Positions 1 through 7,906 are shown, counted from the first letter of the stretch. The stretch: DNA of 64,000 nt from Bradyrhizobium sp. CCBAU 51627 (GCF_028128765.1 NZ_LBJG01000090.1:124001-188000); one strand, 5' to 3'. Translations and numbers: made by a program. Notes: generated by a model from the sequence alone, not told the origin.

Positions 1-2678
1 AGTCCAGCCTCGGTGAAATGATGGGCGACGATCTCGGGATGGCTTTCGGTCTGCGCGGGCGAGCGTTTGATCAGCGCGCGCGCGATATCTGCGTGCAACT
101 GCTGCCGTTGGCTTCTGAGCATCGTGACGTAAGCGGAATCCTGCACCAACGCGTGCTTGAATGAGTAGCTCGCCAGTGGCGGCATGCCGCGGCGGGTGAC
201 GAGACCGGAGGCCGTCAGCTGGCCAAGCGCGGCGTCAATATCCAAGGGGGCCAGCGCAGATATCGCGGCGATCAACTCGTAGGAGAATTCCCGGCCGATG
301 GCAGCACCGATCGAAGCCACATCCTTCGCCGCGTCGCCGAGCAGATCGAGGCGAGCCGCCAGCGAGGCCTTCAAAGTCGTTGGTATGGCGGGCGACGGCA
401 GCGCTCCGTCGATGACACTGCCGCCGGATGCCTCGCGCGACAGCCCATCCTCGAGCAGCGCATGGGTCAGCTCCTCGATGAACAGCGGTACGCCGTCGGT
501 ACGCGACAGGATCTGCTCGACGATGGCGTCGGGGAGGTCGTCGCGAGCGATGTCGCCAATGATGCCGGCGCTTTCGCTGCGGCCCAGGCGATTGAGGGGC
601 AGCATCGCGACATGTGGCTGGCCGACCCAGGACGGCTGGAATCCCGGTCGGGCCGTGACGAGCAACAGCAGCGGCAGATTTGAAGCGCGGGCCACGATTG
701 CGTCGAGCAGATCGAGGGACGTCGGATCGATCCAGTGCGCATCCTCGACGACGATCAGCACGGGCGTCTGTCCCGTCCCGCCTGAAAGCTGATTGAGAAG
801 GGCGTTGAGAGTCATCTCCCGTCTCTGTTGCGGGCTGATCGCCAACGCCGGATAGCGTCCATCCATCGGCACACCAACGAGCTCAGCGATGAGCGCGACA
901 TCGAGCGGCAGATTTGTCGCCGTCGGCTCGAGCAGGGCTTCCAGCCTGTCGATCCGCGCGCCGGCGCCACTGCCCGATTCGAAGTTCGCAGCCTGTTCCA
1001 ATTGGGCGATGACCGGGTAGAGGGCGCTGTGCGTATGGTGCGGAGAGCAAAAATAGCGCAAACGGCGATGCTGCCCGTCCTCCAGCCTTTCCAGCACGCT
1101 CTCGACGAGACGCGACTTGCCGATGCCGGGTTCGCCCGACAACACGACGACGCGGCCCGCGCCGGACCTTGCCTGATCCCAGCGGCGCAGAAGCAGCTCG
1201 ATCTCTTCCTCGCGGCCGACGAGCACGGATAATGATCCGGCGCGTCGGGCATCGAAGCGGCTGACGCCGACAGCCTCGCCGAGCACGTCCCACGCGGTCA
1301 GCGCGTGTGGCAGTCCCTTGGCCTCTATGTCCGGCAGCCTGCGATACTCGAACAATTGCCCGAGTAGCCGCCGGGTGCCGGCTGCGATCACGACCTGACC
1401 CGGCGCGGCCGCGGTCCGCAACCGCATTGCCAGGTCCGGCGTCTCGCCGATCGCAAGTTGTTGCCGCATGTCGCCGGGTATCGGCTTTTCGCCGATCACA
1501 ACGAGTCCCGTAGCGATCCCGACGCTTGCCCGAGGCGGGTTGCCGGCCGGCGCGCTCAGGATCCGGACGGCGTCGACGATGGCAAGGCCTGCGCGCACAG
1601 CATGCTCGGCGTCGTGCTCGTTGGCTGTGGGGTAACCGAAATAGATCAAGACGCCGTTGCCCTGGTGCTGGGCGACGAAGCCATGGAATTGCGCGGCAAT
1701 ATTGGCCGCCAACTGATGGAAGGCGATGATCTGATCGTGGACATCCTCTGGGTCGCGGTCTGCGGAAAGGGACATCGCTCCCATCAGGTCGCACGCCATG
1801 ATCGTCAATTGACGCTGCTGGCGGCTGCCGCGATGGAGCAATTGCGGGGGTGCATCGCCGTCCCGCGCGGTGACAGCTACGGCTTCAGGACCCGGCTCAT
1901 CAACGCCGCGCGTGGGCTCACTCACATGCGCTGCGGCGGATGGCCTGGCGTTGCGGAGCCCGGCAACGAGCGACTGGGTGACCGCGTCGGGCTCGGTATT
2001 CAGCTCGCGCTTGAGCAGCACGACCAGGTGTTGGTAGCGCTTGAGCGCTTCAGCCTTGCGTCCCGTGGCTGTGAGCGCCTGGATGATCAGCCGATGCGCG
2101 TCTTCGCGCAAGCCATTCACTGCAATGGCCCGGTTGGCGTTCTTGAGCGCGAATTCCGGGTTTCCCGACTGCAACGCGTGCTGGCCGTGCCGGACCATGG
2201 AATCGACCGCCAGGTCTTCCAGCCGCTCTCGCTCTCGATCGCGCCATTCCGACCAAGCATCTTCATCGATATTCAAATCCGCCAGCAGCGGATTGCGATA
2301 CAGATCGGCGGCCGCAGCCAGCGATGCGCGGCTGCCTTCGAGGATCAACGCCTCGAAACGGACAGCGTCGCAATCGATCACGCCGGGTGCGAGCCAGACG
2401 TCATGGTCGTCGCTGAAAATGGCCTCCTGGCCGAGAATTCGGCGTAACCTCACCAGGCTCTGGCGCAGATTCTGCCGGGCCTGGGTTTCGAAATGCGAGC
2501 CCCAGAGCAGGTTCGCGAGCTTTTCGCGCGATTGGGGGCGAGGCGCCGTGCAGGCCAGATAAGCCAGCAGCCCGGCAAGCTTCCGGCCGGGTAACGGGAT
2601 CGCGCCGTCGCTTGTGGTCAGCTCAAAGCGCCCGAACAGCGTAAGGCCAAATCTCGGAAGTTGCACGCTGTCTCTCAT
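1..2678 (-). CDS. BTAD/SARP-like regulator with cyclase-like and AAA ATPase domains (3'-truncated by window edge)
   Basis: Open for 892 codons from an ATG at 2678 and still open at base 1, so the C-terminus lies outside. Residues about 8-95 form a winged-helix (LTLFGRFEL, then LRQSLVRLRR) followed by a bacterial transcriptional activation TPR region to about 250. A class III nucleotidyl cyclase-like domain follows (TIMACDLMGAM near residue 290, GNGVLIYFGYP near 340). A STAND-type ATPase comes next, with Walker A GEPGIGKS near 516 and Walker B VVEDAHWID near 644. This is the usual order in rhizobial regulators annotated as adenylate cyclase or SARP-type activators. The second metal-binding aspartate of the cyclase (usual GDG) reads GNG, so cyclase activity is doubtful and the domain may be only structural or ligand-binding. 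The gene is divergent from the small exported proteins starting at 2882. Target genes are unknown. Confidence 0.85.
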   Translation of the reverse strand, partial: MRDSVQLPRFGLTLFGRFELTTSDGAIPLPGRKLAGLLAYLACTAPRPQSREKLANLLWGSHFETQARQNLRQSLVRLRRILGQEAIFSDDHDVWLAPGVIDCDAVRFEALILEGSRASLAAAADLYRNPLLADLNIDEDAWSEWRDRERERLEDLAVDSMVRHGQHALQSGNPEFALKNANRAIAVNGLREDAHRLIIQALTATGRKAEALKRYQHLVVLLKRELNTEPDAVTQSLVAGLRNARPSAAAHVSEPTRGVDEPGPEAVAVTARDGDAPPQLLHRGSRQQRQLTIMACDLMGAMSLSADRDPEDVHDQIIAFHQLAANIAAQFHGFVAQHQGNGVLIYFGYPTANEHDAEHAVRAGLAIVDAVRILSAPAGNPPRASVGIATGLVVIGEKPIPGDMRQQLAIGETPDLAMRLRTAAAPGQVVIAAGTRRLLGQLFEYRRLPDIEAKGLPHALTAWDVLGEAVGVSRFDARRAGSLSVLVGREEEIELLLRRWDQARSGAGRVVVLSGEPGIGKSRLVESVLERLEDGQHRRLRYFCSPHHTHSALYPVIAQLEQAANFESGSGAGARIDRLEALLEPTATNLPLDVALIAELVGVPMDGRYPALAISPQQRREMTLNALLNQLSGGTGQTPVLIVVEDAHWIDPTSLDLLDAIVARASNLPLLLLVTARPGFQPSWVGQPHVAMLPLNRLGRSESAGIIGDIARDDLPDAIVEQILSRTDGVPLFIEELTHALLEDGLSREASGGSVIDGALPSPAIPTTLKASLAARLDLLGDAAKDVASIGAAIGREFSYELIAAISALAPLDIDAALGQLTASGLVTRRGMPPLASYSFKHALVQDSAYVTMLRSQRQQLHADIARALIKRSPAQTESHPEIVAHHFTEAG

Positions 2679-2825
2679 TCCAAACGTGGCCCTGGCGCTT
2701 GGAGATCGTGTCCCCGGAAGCCCATCTTACATGGTTTGGCACATTTTGAATGCCGCCCAAGCAAGAGTCACGCCGTTGTCACGCCTGACTGACGCAGGCG
2801 TTGACGGCGGTCAGCTTACAAAGAC

Positions 2826-2949
2826 GTCATCGGCGGGGATTTCCGATGACCCTCCGGCGGATTCGAAAGGACATGAGGATCATGATGTATCGAATGATGA
2901 TCGCGGCGGCGCTGCTCGTGACGACCGCGGTAGCTAGCCCAGTGATGGC
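2826..2949 (+). repeat. Direct repeat copy 1 (leader module)
   Basis: About 125 bases, from GTCATCGGCGGGGATTTCCGAT to the end of the signal peptide codons (GTGATGGCG). They recur almost unchanged at 3170-3295. The repeat covers the ribosome-binding region, the start codon and the secretion signal, but not the mature protein codons, which are unrelated in sequence. Confidence 0.85.
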
Positions 2950-3118
2950 GGTCGAACCGGGTGCAGCGGGGCACGGTACCACACCCCCTCTCGTTCACGG
3001 CCTCTCAGTCGCTCATCCGGAGGCTAATAACCCACGCCCGGTCGCCAATAACCCGCACCCGGTCGTCAATAACGCCGCACGCACGTATCGGCTGCACCGC
3101 ACCGGGGGCGGGGGCTGA
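2882..3118 (+). CDS. Small exported protein, NNPxPV-repeat type
   Basis: A 78-residue protein with a clear signal peptide (MMYRMMIAAALLVTTAVA, then SPVMA before cleavage). The mature part is short and low in complexity: it holds three near copies of an 18-base unit coding NNPRPVA, NNPHPVV, NNAART and ends in GGGG. The start at 2882 was chosen because AAAGGA at 2866-2871 lies 10 bases upstream. An in-frame ATG at 2873 sits almost on that site, and open sequence continues further upstream. No family is recognised. Shared leader DNA with the gene at 3227 shows a tandem duplication. It may be a secreted or periplasmic peptide; function is unknown. Confidence 0.55.
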   Translation: MMYRMMIAAALLVTTAVASPVMAVEPGAAGHGTTPPLVHGLSVAHPEANNPRPVANNPHPVVNNAARTYRLHRTGGGG

Positions 3119-3169
3119 TTGGCCGCGGCGGCTCCGCCGCCGCTCGGTCGCCAGATTCCAGGCCGCGCC

Positions 3170-3295
3170 GTCATCGGCGGGGATTTCCGATTGCTCTTCG
3201 ACGGATTTGAAAAGGACATGAGGATCATGATGTATCGAATGATGATCGCGGCCGCACTGCTCGTGACGATCGCCATGGATAGCCCTGTGATGGCG
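3170..3295 (+). repeat. Direct repeat copy 2 (leader module)
   Basis: Second copy of the module at 2826-2949, with identity highest across the ribosome-binding site and the codons for MRIMMYRMMIAAALLVT. It places the same translation and export signals in front of a different mature sequence. Confidence 0.85.
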
Positions 3296-3457
3296 TACAA
3301 CCCTGGTACTCCGAGCCTACGCTATAAGGACAAAAGCGGCGCAACTGTCACGGTCCCCGGCCCCGGGGGAGGGAGCGTTTTTACGGGCACCACCATAGGT
3401 GGCCCGGGGGGGGGCGAGGTACGGGTCTGGGAGAACTTGTCCCTCCTTTCCCTGTAA
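3227..3457 (+). CDS. Small exported Gly-rich protein, leader paralogue of the gene at 2882
   Basis: A 76-residue product with the same signal peptide as the upstream gene (MMYRMMIAAALLVT) but a different mature part: DKSGATVTVPGPGGG, then GTTIGGPGGGEVRV. The glycine runs are typical of short exported, possibly surface-associated polypeptides. The start follows the same reasoning as its paralogue (AAAGGA at 3211-3216, spacing 10); an ATG at 3218 is the alternative. No known family was recognised. It lies about 100 bases downstream of the first copy on the same strand, so co-transcription is plausible. Confidence 0.55.
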   Translation: MMYRMMIAAALLVTIAMDSPVMAYNPGTPSLRYKDKSGATVTVPGPGGGSVFTGTTIGGPGGGEVRVWENLSLLSL

Positions 3458-3592
3458 CGGGACCGGCTCCACCCCCGGAACAAGGCCAACGCCAAGGCGA
3501 TAGGCCAACATGTGGCTGGAACATAGTTCGTTATGCGCCCAGCCCGCGCCCCGCGAGACGGCCGTAACCATCGCTGTCGGGAATCGAGTAAG

Positions 3593-3618
3593 GAGGTCGT
3601 CGCGGATTCGGCGACCTC
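3593..3618 (+). other. Hairpin in the 3458-3662 gap
   Basis: A 10-bp stem, GAGGTCGTCG pairing with CGGCGACCTC (one G-U pair) around a 6-base loop. No T-run follows, so it is not a standard terminator. It lies about 45 bases before the barrel gene and could be a 5' UTR structure. Nothing else was seen in this gap. Confidence 0.5.
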
Positions 3619-3662
3619 GCTGTCATTGAGTCACGAGAAGCTCCAGTCCGTGTAAGTTCGTC

Positions 3663-4955
3663 ATGTGCGCCCACGTCTTCCTTTATGTTCGAAACGCACG
3701 GCAATGCGCGCCATCCCGGCGATTGGATGGGGCATCGATCAATCGTTCGTTGCCATTGCGAGGAGCGCTGGCGATCATCTGCGTAGCGACGGCTGCCACG
3801 GCCGTGAATGCTGCCGAATCCGCCCAGCCCAACTGGTCGCTGAGTGCCGATCAGGAGTTGCGATATTCCAGCTGGAGCGGAACGAGGGGTTATCCCGGCA
3901 GTGGCTCGGAGGCCCCTGGCGCAGGTTCGCAATTTTATGCATTGTCGACGGTTCAGGCGACCGGGCAGCCGTTTGAAAATTTGAAAGTGGAGCTGGTCGG
4001 CAAGGGTGGCTATGTCTGGTCACAGCAGTCGACGCCGGGACTGACCGGTACGGTGGGGACCACCACCGATACGGTCGTGTCGGGCACGGTGACTTATCTC
4101 GGCATCCCCGGCATTCAGCCCTTCATTGCCATGAACCTGAACCTTCCCACCGGGACGACAGCGCTCTTTGGCAGCGCGGCAAATGCGCGGATGGACCCTG
4201 ACATCGTCGACCTCGCGACCTTCGGCGAGGGATTGAACATTGGGCCGACCGTCGGCGTCAACATACCCATCAGTGACGCGTTGATGCTGACGTTAAGCTC
4301 CGGCTATACATGGCGCGGCGGCTATCGCACCGAGGCGCCGTTCGATCCCACAGCCGCGGAGCAGTCAACCACGTTGGTGGAGCCGGCACAGGTCGCGACG
4401 CAGAGTGTGTCGCTCGGTTACCAGCTGGACAAGCTGACCCTGCTGGCTTCGGCGTCGTACGCCCACGAAACCACGAGCTACCTGGATCATGTTGCGTCGT
4501 ATCAGCTCGGCGACCGTTACACTGTGTCCGGTGCGGCAGGATACGCATGGACACCATCGTCAAGCACGACATTCACGGCGTCATGGACGAATGCCGAGAA
4601 GAACAGGGTTCTTGATCCGGACTTGTTGGTCCTTATCCCCGAATCGTTCCGTACCAACAGCGCCGTGTATCGATACCGCCTCGAGCAAACCTTCACGAAC
4701 GGCAACTGGACGGTCGCGCCAATGGTGAATTACATGCTGCGCGATCAAAACTCCTACAATCCGATCACCCTTCAATTCATTCCGGCAAAGACGCGCATCG
4801 GCGCCGGAGGCTCTGCGCAGTACGCGATCGGCAAAGAGATGTCCCTGAGAGCAAGTGTGGAGCATTTCTGGATCCATGAAGACCCCACCGAGCGGACGCC
4901 TGACAGTCGCACTCTGGGGTGGGTTGCAATGCTTGGCGGGAGTGTGAAATTTTGA
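3663..4955 (+). CDS. Outer-membrane beta-barrel protein
   Basis: 430 residues. An N-terminal export signal (residues about 30-50, LRGALAIICVATAATAVNA) is followed by alternating amphipathic strands rich in Tyr, Thr, Ser and Gly. The protein ends in GGSVKF, a C-terminal phenylalanine typical of BAM-assembled barrels. Repeated strand-like units such as LTLSSGYTWRGGY and FTASWTNAEKN support a channel or transporter-type barrel of about 12-16 strands. The first 30 residues make an unusually long n-region and no good ribosome-binding site precedes 3663, so the true start may lie further in. Its stop overlaps the TTG start of the next small exported protein. Substrate is unknown. Confidence 0.75.
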   Translation: MCAHVFLYVRNARQCAPSRRLDGASINRSLPLRGALAIICVATAATAVNAAESAQPNWSLSADQELRYSSWSGTRGYPGSGSEAPGAGSQFYALSTVQATGQPFENLKVELVGKGGYVWSQQSTPGLTGTVGTTTDTVVSGTVTYLGIPGIQPFIAMNLNLPTGTTALFGSAANARMDPDIVDLATFGEGLNIGPTVGVNIPISDALMLTLSSGYTWRGGYRTEAPFDPTAAEQSTTLVEPAQVATQSVSLGYQLDKLTLLASASYAHETTSYLDHVASYQLGDRYTVSGAAGYAWTPSSSTTFTASWTNAEKNRVLDPDLLVLIPESFRTNSAVYRYRLEQTFTNGNWTVAPMVNYMLRDQNSYNPITLQFIPAKTRIGAGGSAQYAIGKEMSLRASVEHFWIHEDPTERTPDSRTLGWVAMLGGSVKF

Positions 4956-5296
4956 GACGCATCAGATTGAGCGGACTTGCTCTCGTTGCAGCGTTCGTCG
5001 GCGGCTTGTCGATGTCCACCCAGGCGCTGGCGCAAACGGCATGCCCCGAAGGCAGAACTGCCGGTGGCGCATGTGTCAACGGCAGGCTTGCGAAGGCGAT
5101 GCGTAATCGCGCGATCATCTTCACCCAGCCCAAATTGTCCTACACCGGTGCGCCGGCTTCGCAGAGCCGTGGCGAGAGCCAGGACACGGGCACGCCAAGA
5201 TTGATTGAGAGGTCTTACGACAAGTACGGACCTCCTCCGCCCCAGCCTGTGCCGGCTGTCATTGGGGGATTCCCTGTCCCGGGGGGATTCCCATGA
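4952..5296 (+). CDS. Small exported protein coupled to the barrel gene
   Basis: 114 residues from a TTG that overlaps the TGA of the barrel gene (TTGA), which indicates translational coupling. The signal peptide is RLSGLALVAAFVGGLSM with cleavage after ALAQ. The mature part begins TACPEGRTAGGACVNGRLA, with two cysteines that may form a disulfide, then QPKLSYTGAP and a Pro-rich end (YGPPPPQPVP, GGFPVPGGFP). I know of no function for this type of protein. The coupling suggests that it works with the barrel, as a periplasmic or surface partner. A degenerate second copy follows at 5342. Confidence 0.7.
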   Translation: MRRIRLSGLALVAAFVGGLSMSTQALAQTACPEGRTAGGACVNGRLAKAMRNRAIIFTQPKLSYTGAPASQSRGESQDTGTPRLIERSYDKYGPPPPQPVPAVIGGFPVPGGFP

Positions 5297-5341
5297 ATTT
5301 TCTGAAGAGGTCGGACCTCTATCTCAGCGATAGTCCTTGAG

Positions 5342-5580
5342 TGTGCCGAGGCCGGAACTGCTAGCGGCGCATGCGTCAATCGCGGACTGGCCGCCGCTCT
5401 GCGCGACCGGGCGATTGTCTTCACCCCAGCCCAAATTGTCTTACACTGGTGCGTCGGTTTCGCAGAGCCGCGGCGAGACCCAGGACACGGCCACCCCGAG
5501 ATCGATCGAGACGTCCTACAACAAGTTTGGCCCTCCTCCGCCGGGTGCTGTCCTAATTGGGTCACTCGCAGGGGGAATTA
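5342..5580 (+). pseudogene. Frameshifted, leaderless duplicate of the small exported protein gene at 4952
   Basis: Frame 2 from 5342 reads CAEAGTASGACVNRGLA then LRDRAIVFT, matching the mature part of the upstream gene. The reading then needs a change of frame at the CCCC run (5424-5427, one C more than the parent) to continue QPKLSYTGASVSQSRGETQD and SYNKFGPPPP. There is no signal peptide, and an in-frame TGA lies a few codons upstream. DNA similarity to 5041-5250 is obvious by eye, with scattered substitutions. This is a partial tandem duplication that has decayed. Confidence 0.75.
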
Positions 5581-5689
5581 GGACACTACTCTCGCGACCT
5601 GGGTGACGGTAGTGACGTGATGGACCTTGTTGACGTGGGTGATCATGCCACGGCTCGAGCGCTGATGCGGGCGTCCAATTTCAGGGCAG

Positions 5690-5835
5690 TATTCGTCCCG
5701 CCGACGCGCTGGGTGAGAGACGATGCGAGCAAGAACATCGGCCAGCCAGACTTGCGGATTGACGCCATTCATTTTGGCGGTGACGATCAGGCTGTGGAAG
5801 CGGATGTCTGTGGGGAAGCCGTAGCGCGGTTATGA
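5690..5835 (-). mobile_element. IS66-family transposase remnant (C-terminal fragment)
   Basis: Minus-strand frame reads RYGFPTDIRFHSLIVTAK followed by MNGVNPQVWLADVLARI and SHPARRRDEYCPE. This matches the well-known C-terminal block of IS66 TnpC proteins (SLIETAK, then NGVDPQAYLADVLARI, DELLPW). Only about 48 codons are recognisable. The frame then runs on without similarity toward 5578, and upstream (5836-6000) it is broken by stops. It is a decayed insertion sequence end that marks past transposition next to the duplicated genes and the plant-type ilvC. Confidence 0.7.
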
Positions 5836-6311
5836 TTTTATAGCGTAATTTCAATAACGTACGAGTTCGCAGTTTTATCCTGAATGGCGCACCAATCGGG
5901 CTGTTCAGGCTCGTCCGAAAGCGTCGCACCCTTCCGCGGAGTGCTCGGAAGCCCTCGAAAATAGGCTCTTCCGCTTCCATCGGCGTTCGCCACCGTTTGT
6001 TCTCATCCGATCCCAGCCGGCCGATTTGTTGTTGGGTATCCGGAGCACAACCGTGCGCGGTGGAATTTCGTCAAATCGAACGGCGTAACCAGGCAGATCG
6101 CCAGCCCGTTTTGGCGGCGGCGATCATCGCGGACCAGGTCTCGGTCGGTCTGTGGTCGTCGGACGGGTGGTAACAACGCGCGCGTGAAACGCAAACTTCC
6201 GGGCTTCATGCAAGGCCGCGATTCCGCGATTGCTGAGACATGCTTCTACGGCCTCGGACGCCGCCATGCCACGACCACCTGATCCCATGCCGCCAAGATC
6301 GTATCAGCATC
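5836..6311. other. Intergenic stretch without a recognisable gene
   Basis: No credible coding frame, RNA gene or clear terminator was found between the IS66 remnant and the end of ilvC. An open minus-strand frame at 6003-6209 has no recognisable domain and no plausible ribosome-binding site. The position next to an insertion-sequence scar suggests decayed accessory DNA. Confidence 0.5.
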
Positions 6312-7784
6312 TCACCGTGGCACTACGGAGATGTCGACCGAGGGGCGCAGTTCGGCGCAGACCGCGAGCACTTCGTGAATGTCGCTGGCGAGGAACTTGT
6401 CGAAGGGCGTGTCGTCGCCCACCGAGGCGCGGCCTATTTCGGGGAAGGCCTGTTGTTTCAGAATGTAGTCAAAACGCGACGCCCATTTGCGGGCGCCGAG
6501 CCGCGCCGTAGTCGAGCAATTGTCGACCATGTACGACACGCCCTTGTAACTCATATACGGATTAAGCGAGTCGACTGCCTCGATGATCGATTCATTGGCG
6601 ATCTCCGAGTACGGATGGCCGTGATCCTTCAACACATCGACCTGCGCCATCATGCAGGCGAGATAGACACCAGCGGTCTCCGGATTCACCGGCGCGTAAT
6701 TGCGCGCGCTGTCGGCACGGACCTTATCGCCGACCGTCCACATCTCGGTGGAGTCGATCCTACCCATCGGATAGACGCCGTGGCGGCGGGTTGCCTGTAT
6801 GACGCTGCGCACCTCGTTGCCCGAGGCGACGTCGTCGTAGATCTCTTCGAGAATCTCGCGGCATGGATGATACGAGGCATTGTAGGCGGCGCGGAACGCC
6901 GCCTTCTCCCTGTCGTCGAGTTGCTCATAGACCGCCTTCAGGCCGGAGCGTGAGATCGCCTTGCTGATCGGCCCGGTGATCGACTCCGCGGTGTTAAGGA
7001 AGGCGTTGTCCTTGGGCATACCCTGCCCGACAAACCGCTCGTAAAGACTCTCCGCGATGCCGTGCACGGCGCCCAGCAGGATACCGCGCTCGCCGAAGAT
7101 GTCGGACTTGTATTCGGACTCCAGCGTCGTCTCGAAGGTGTAAGGCGAGCCCAGCGCGACGGACCAGCCGAGCGCGTAGTCGGTCGCCTTGCCATTGACG
7201 TCCTGATGCACGGCGAAGCTCGCATTGATGCCCGCACCGTTGATGGCACGCCCCTGCTCGTAGAGCCGCCGCACCGAGGGACCCATGCCCTTCGGGCAAA
7301 CCGCGATGACGTTGATGTCTATCGGGAAGTCTTCGCCCTGCGCCTGCAGATGCGAGAGCAGAAAGCCGTGACTCAGACCCAGCGTCGTGCCCGGTCGAAA
7401 GGCGGCGAATATCTTGCGATAGTTTTCGGCAAATGCGGCGTCGGAGATCAGCAGCAACGTCATGTCGCTCTCGCGGATGACGTCATACATCTCGCCGAGC
7501 GTGCCGTTCTCCTCGGTGAAACCGAGCGCGGCAGCTTCCTCCATCGACGGCGAGCCCTTGCGCAATCCGACCTTGACGCGAATGGGCGAACCTTCCAGCG
7601 ACTCGCGCAGGTTCTGCGCCTGCGCCGGGCCCTGCGACGACCAGCCGATGACACCGATCTGTTTGATGCCGTCGAATGCCTTCGGCAGCAGCGAAAACAG
7701 GTGACGTCCGCCGGCGAGAATCGTCTCCTCGCGGTCGGCCATGTTGACTATGCGGGTCTCGAAGGTTTTTGAGATGAAGGCCAT
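6312..7784 (-). CDS. ilvC: Ketol-acid reductoisomerase, plant-type class II
   Basis: 490 residues. It converts acetolactate or acetohydroxybutyrate to the dihydroxy acid with NADPH in branched-chain amino acid synthesis. The Rossmann motif GVIGWSSQGPAQAQNL lies at 44-59, the NADPH phosphate-contact segment LRKGSPS at 74-80, and Mg2+ ligands D228 and E232 (SDIFGERGILLGAVHG) and E394/E398 (YSEIANESIIEAVD). The knotted C-terminal domain includes VDNCSTTARLGARKW. Sequence blocks (LGLSHGFLLSHLQ, VIAVCPKGMGPSVRRLY, INGAGINASFAVHQDV) are those I know from plant chloroplast enzymes, not the E. coli type or the 330-340 residue class I form usual in rhizobia. It is divergent from an IclR regulator, which suggests inducible control and possibly a second, non-housekeeping copy. 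Confidence 0.93.
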   Translation of the reverse strand: MAFISKTFETRIVNMADREETILAGGRHLFSLLPKAFDGIKQIGVIGWSSQGPAQAQNLRESLEGSPIRVKVGLRKGSPSMEEAAALGFTEENGTLGEMYDVIRESDMTLLLISDAAFAENYRKIFAAFRPGTTLGLSHGFLLSHLQAQGEDFPIDINVIAVCPKGMGPSVRRLYEQGRAINGAGINASFAVHQDVNGKATDYALGWSVALGSPYTFETTLESEYKSDIFGERGILLGAVHGIAESLYERFVGQGMPKDNAFLNTAESITGPISKAISRSGLKAVYEQLDDREKAAFRAAYNASYHPCREILEEIYDDVASGNEVRSVIQATRRHGVYPMGRIDSTEMWTVGDKVRADSARNYAPVNPETAGVYLACMMAQVDVLKDHGHPYSEIANESIIEAVDSLNPYMSYKGVSYMVDNCSTTARLGARKWASRFDYILKQQAFPEIGRASVGDDTPFDKFLASDIHEVLAVCAELRPSVDISVVPR

Positions 7785-7806
7785 GGCTTACCACTTGTAT
7801 CCACTA

Positions 7807-7828
7807 TATGGATGTTTATTTGTCCATA
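7807..7828. promoter_or_regulatory. Inverted repeat TATGGA-N10-TCCATA in the ilvC/iclR gap
   Basis: Six-base arms separated by 10 bases, 23 bases upstream of the ilvC start and in an AT-rich stretch. The half-site TCCATAAT recurs at 7887-7894 inside the second palindrome, which suggests that one regulator binds both. The divergent IclR protein is the natural candidate. Confidence 0.55.
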
Positions 7829-7888
7829 ATACACACAAGAAACGGCTAGCTGAAACGAAATTTGATTGTCGCAACGAAAAACTTGATC

Positions 7889-7906
7889 CATAATATGAAT
7901 ATTATG
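7889..7906. promoter_or_regulatory. Perfect palindrome CATAATAT-GA-ATATTATG at the iclR start
   Basis: Perfect 8-bp arms with a 2-base centre. It covers the ATG codons at 7895 and 7904, so binding there would repress the regulator itself. It shares TCCATAAT with the site at 7807-7828. Confidence 0.6.

Noticed and set aside
1458..2447. A 329-codon plus-strand frame over the N-terminal half of the large regulator
   Set aside because: Antisense shadow; the minus strand has intact BTAD, cyclase and ATPase motifs in one continuous frame.
6003..6209. A 68-codon minus-strand frame after the IS66 remnant
   Set aside because: No ribosome-binding site or family match; it lies in decayed DNA.
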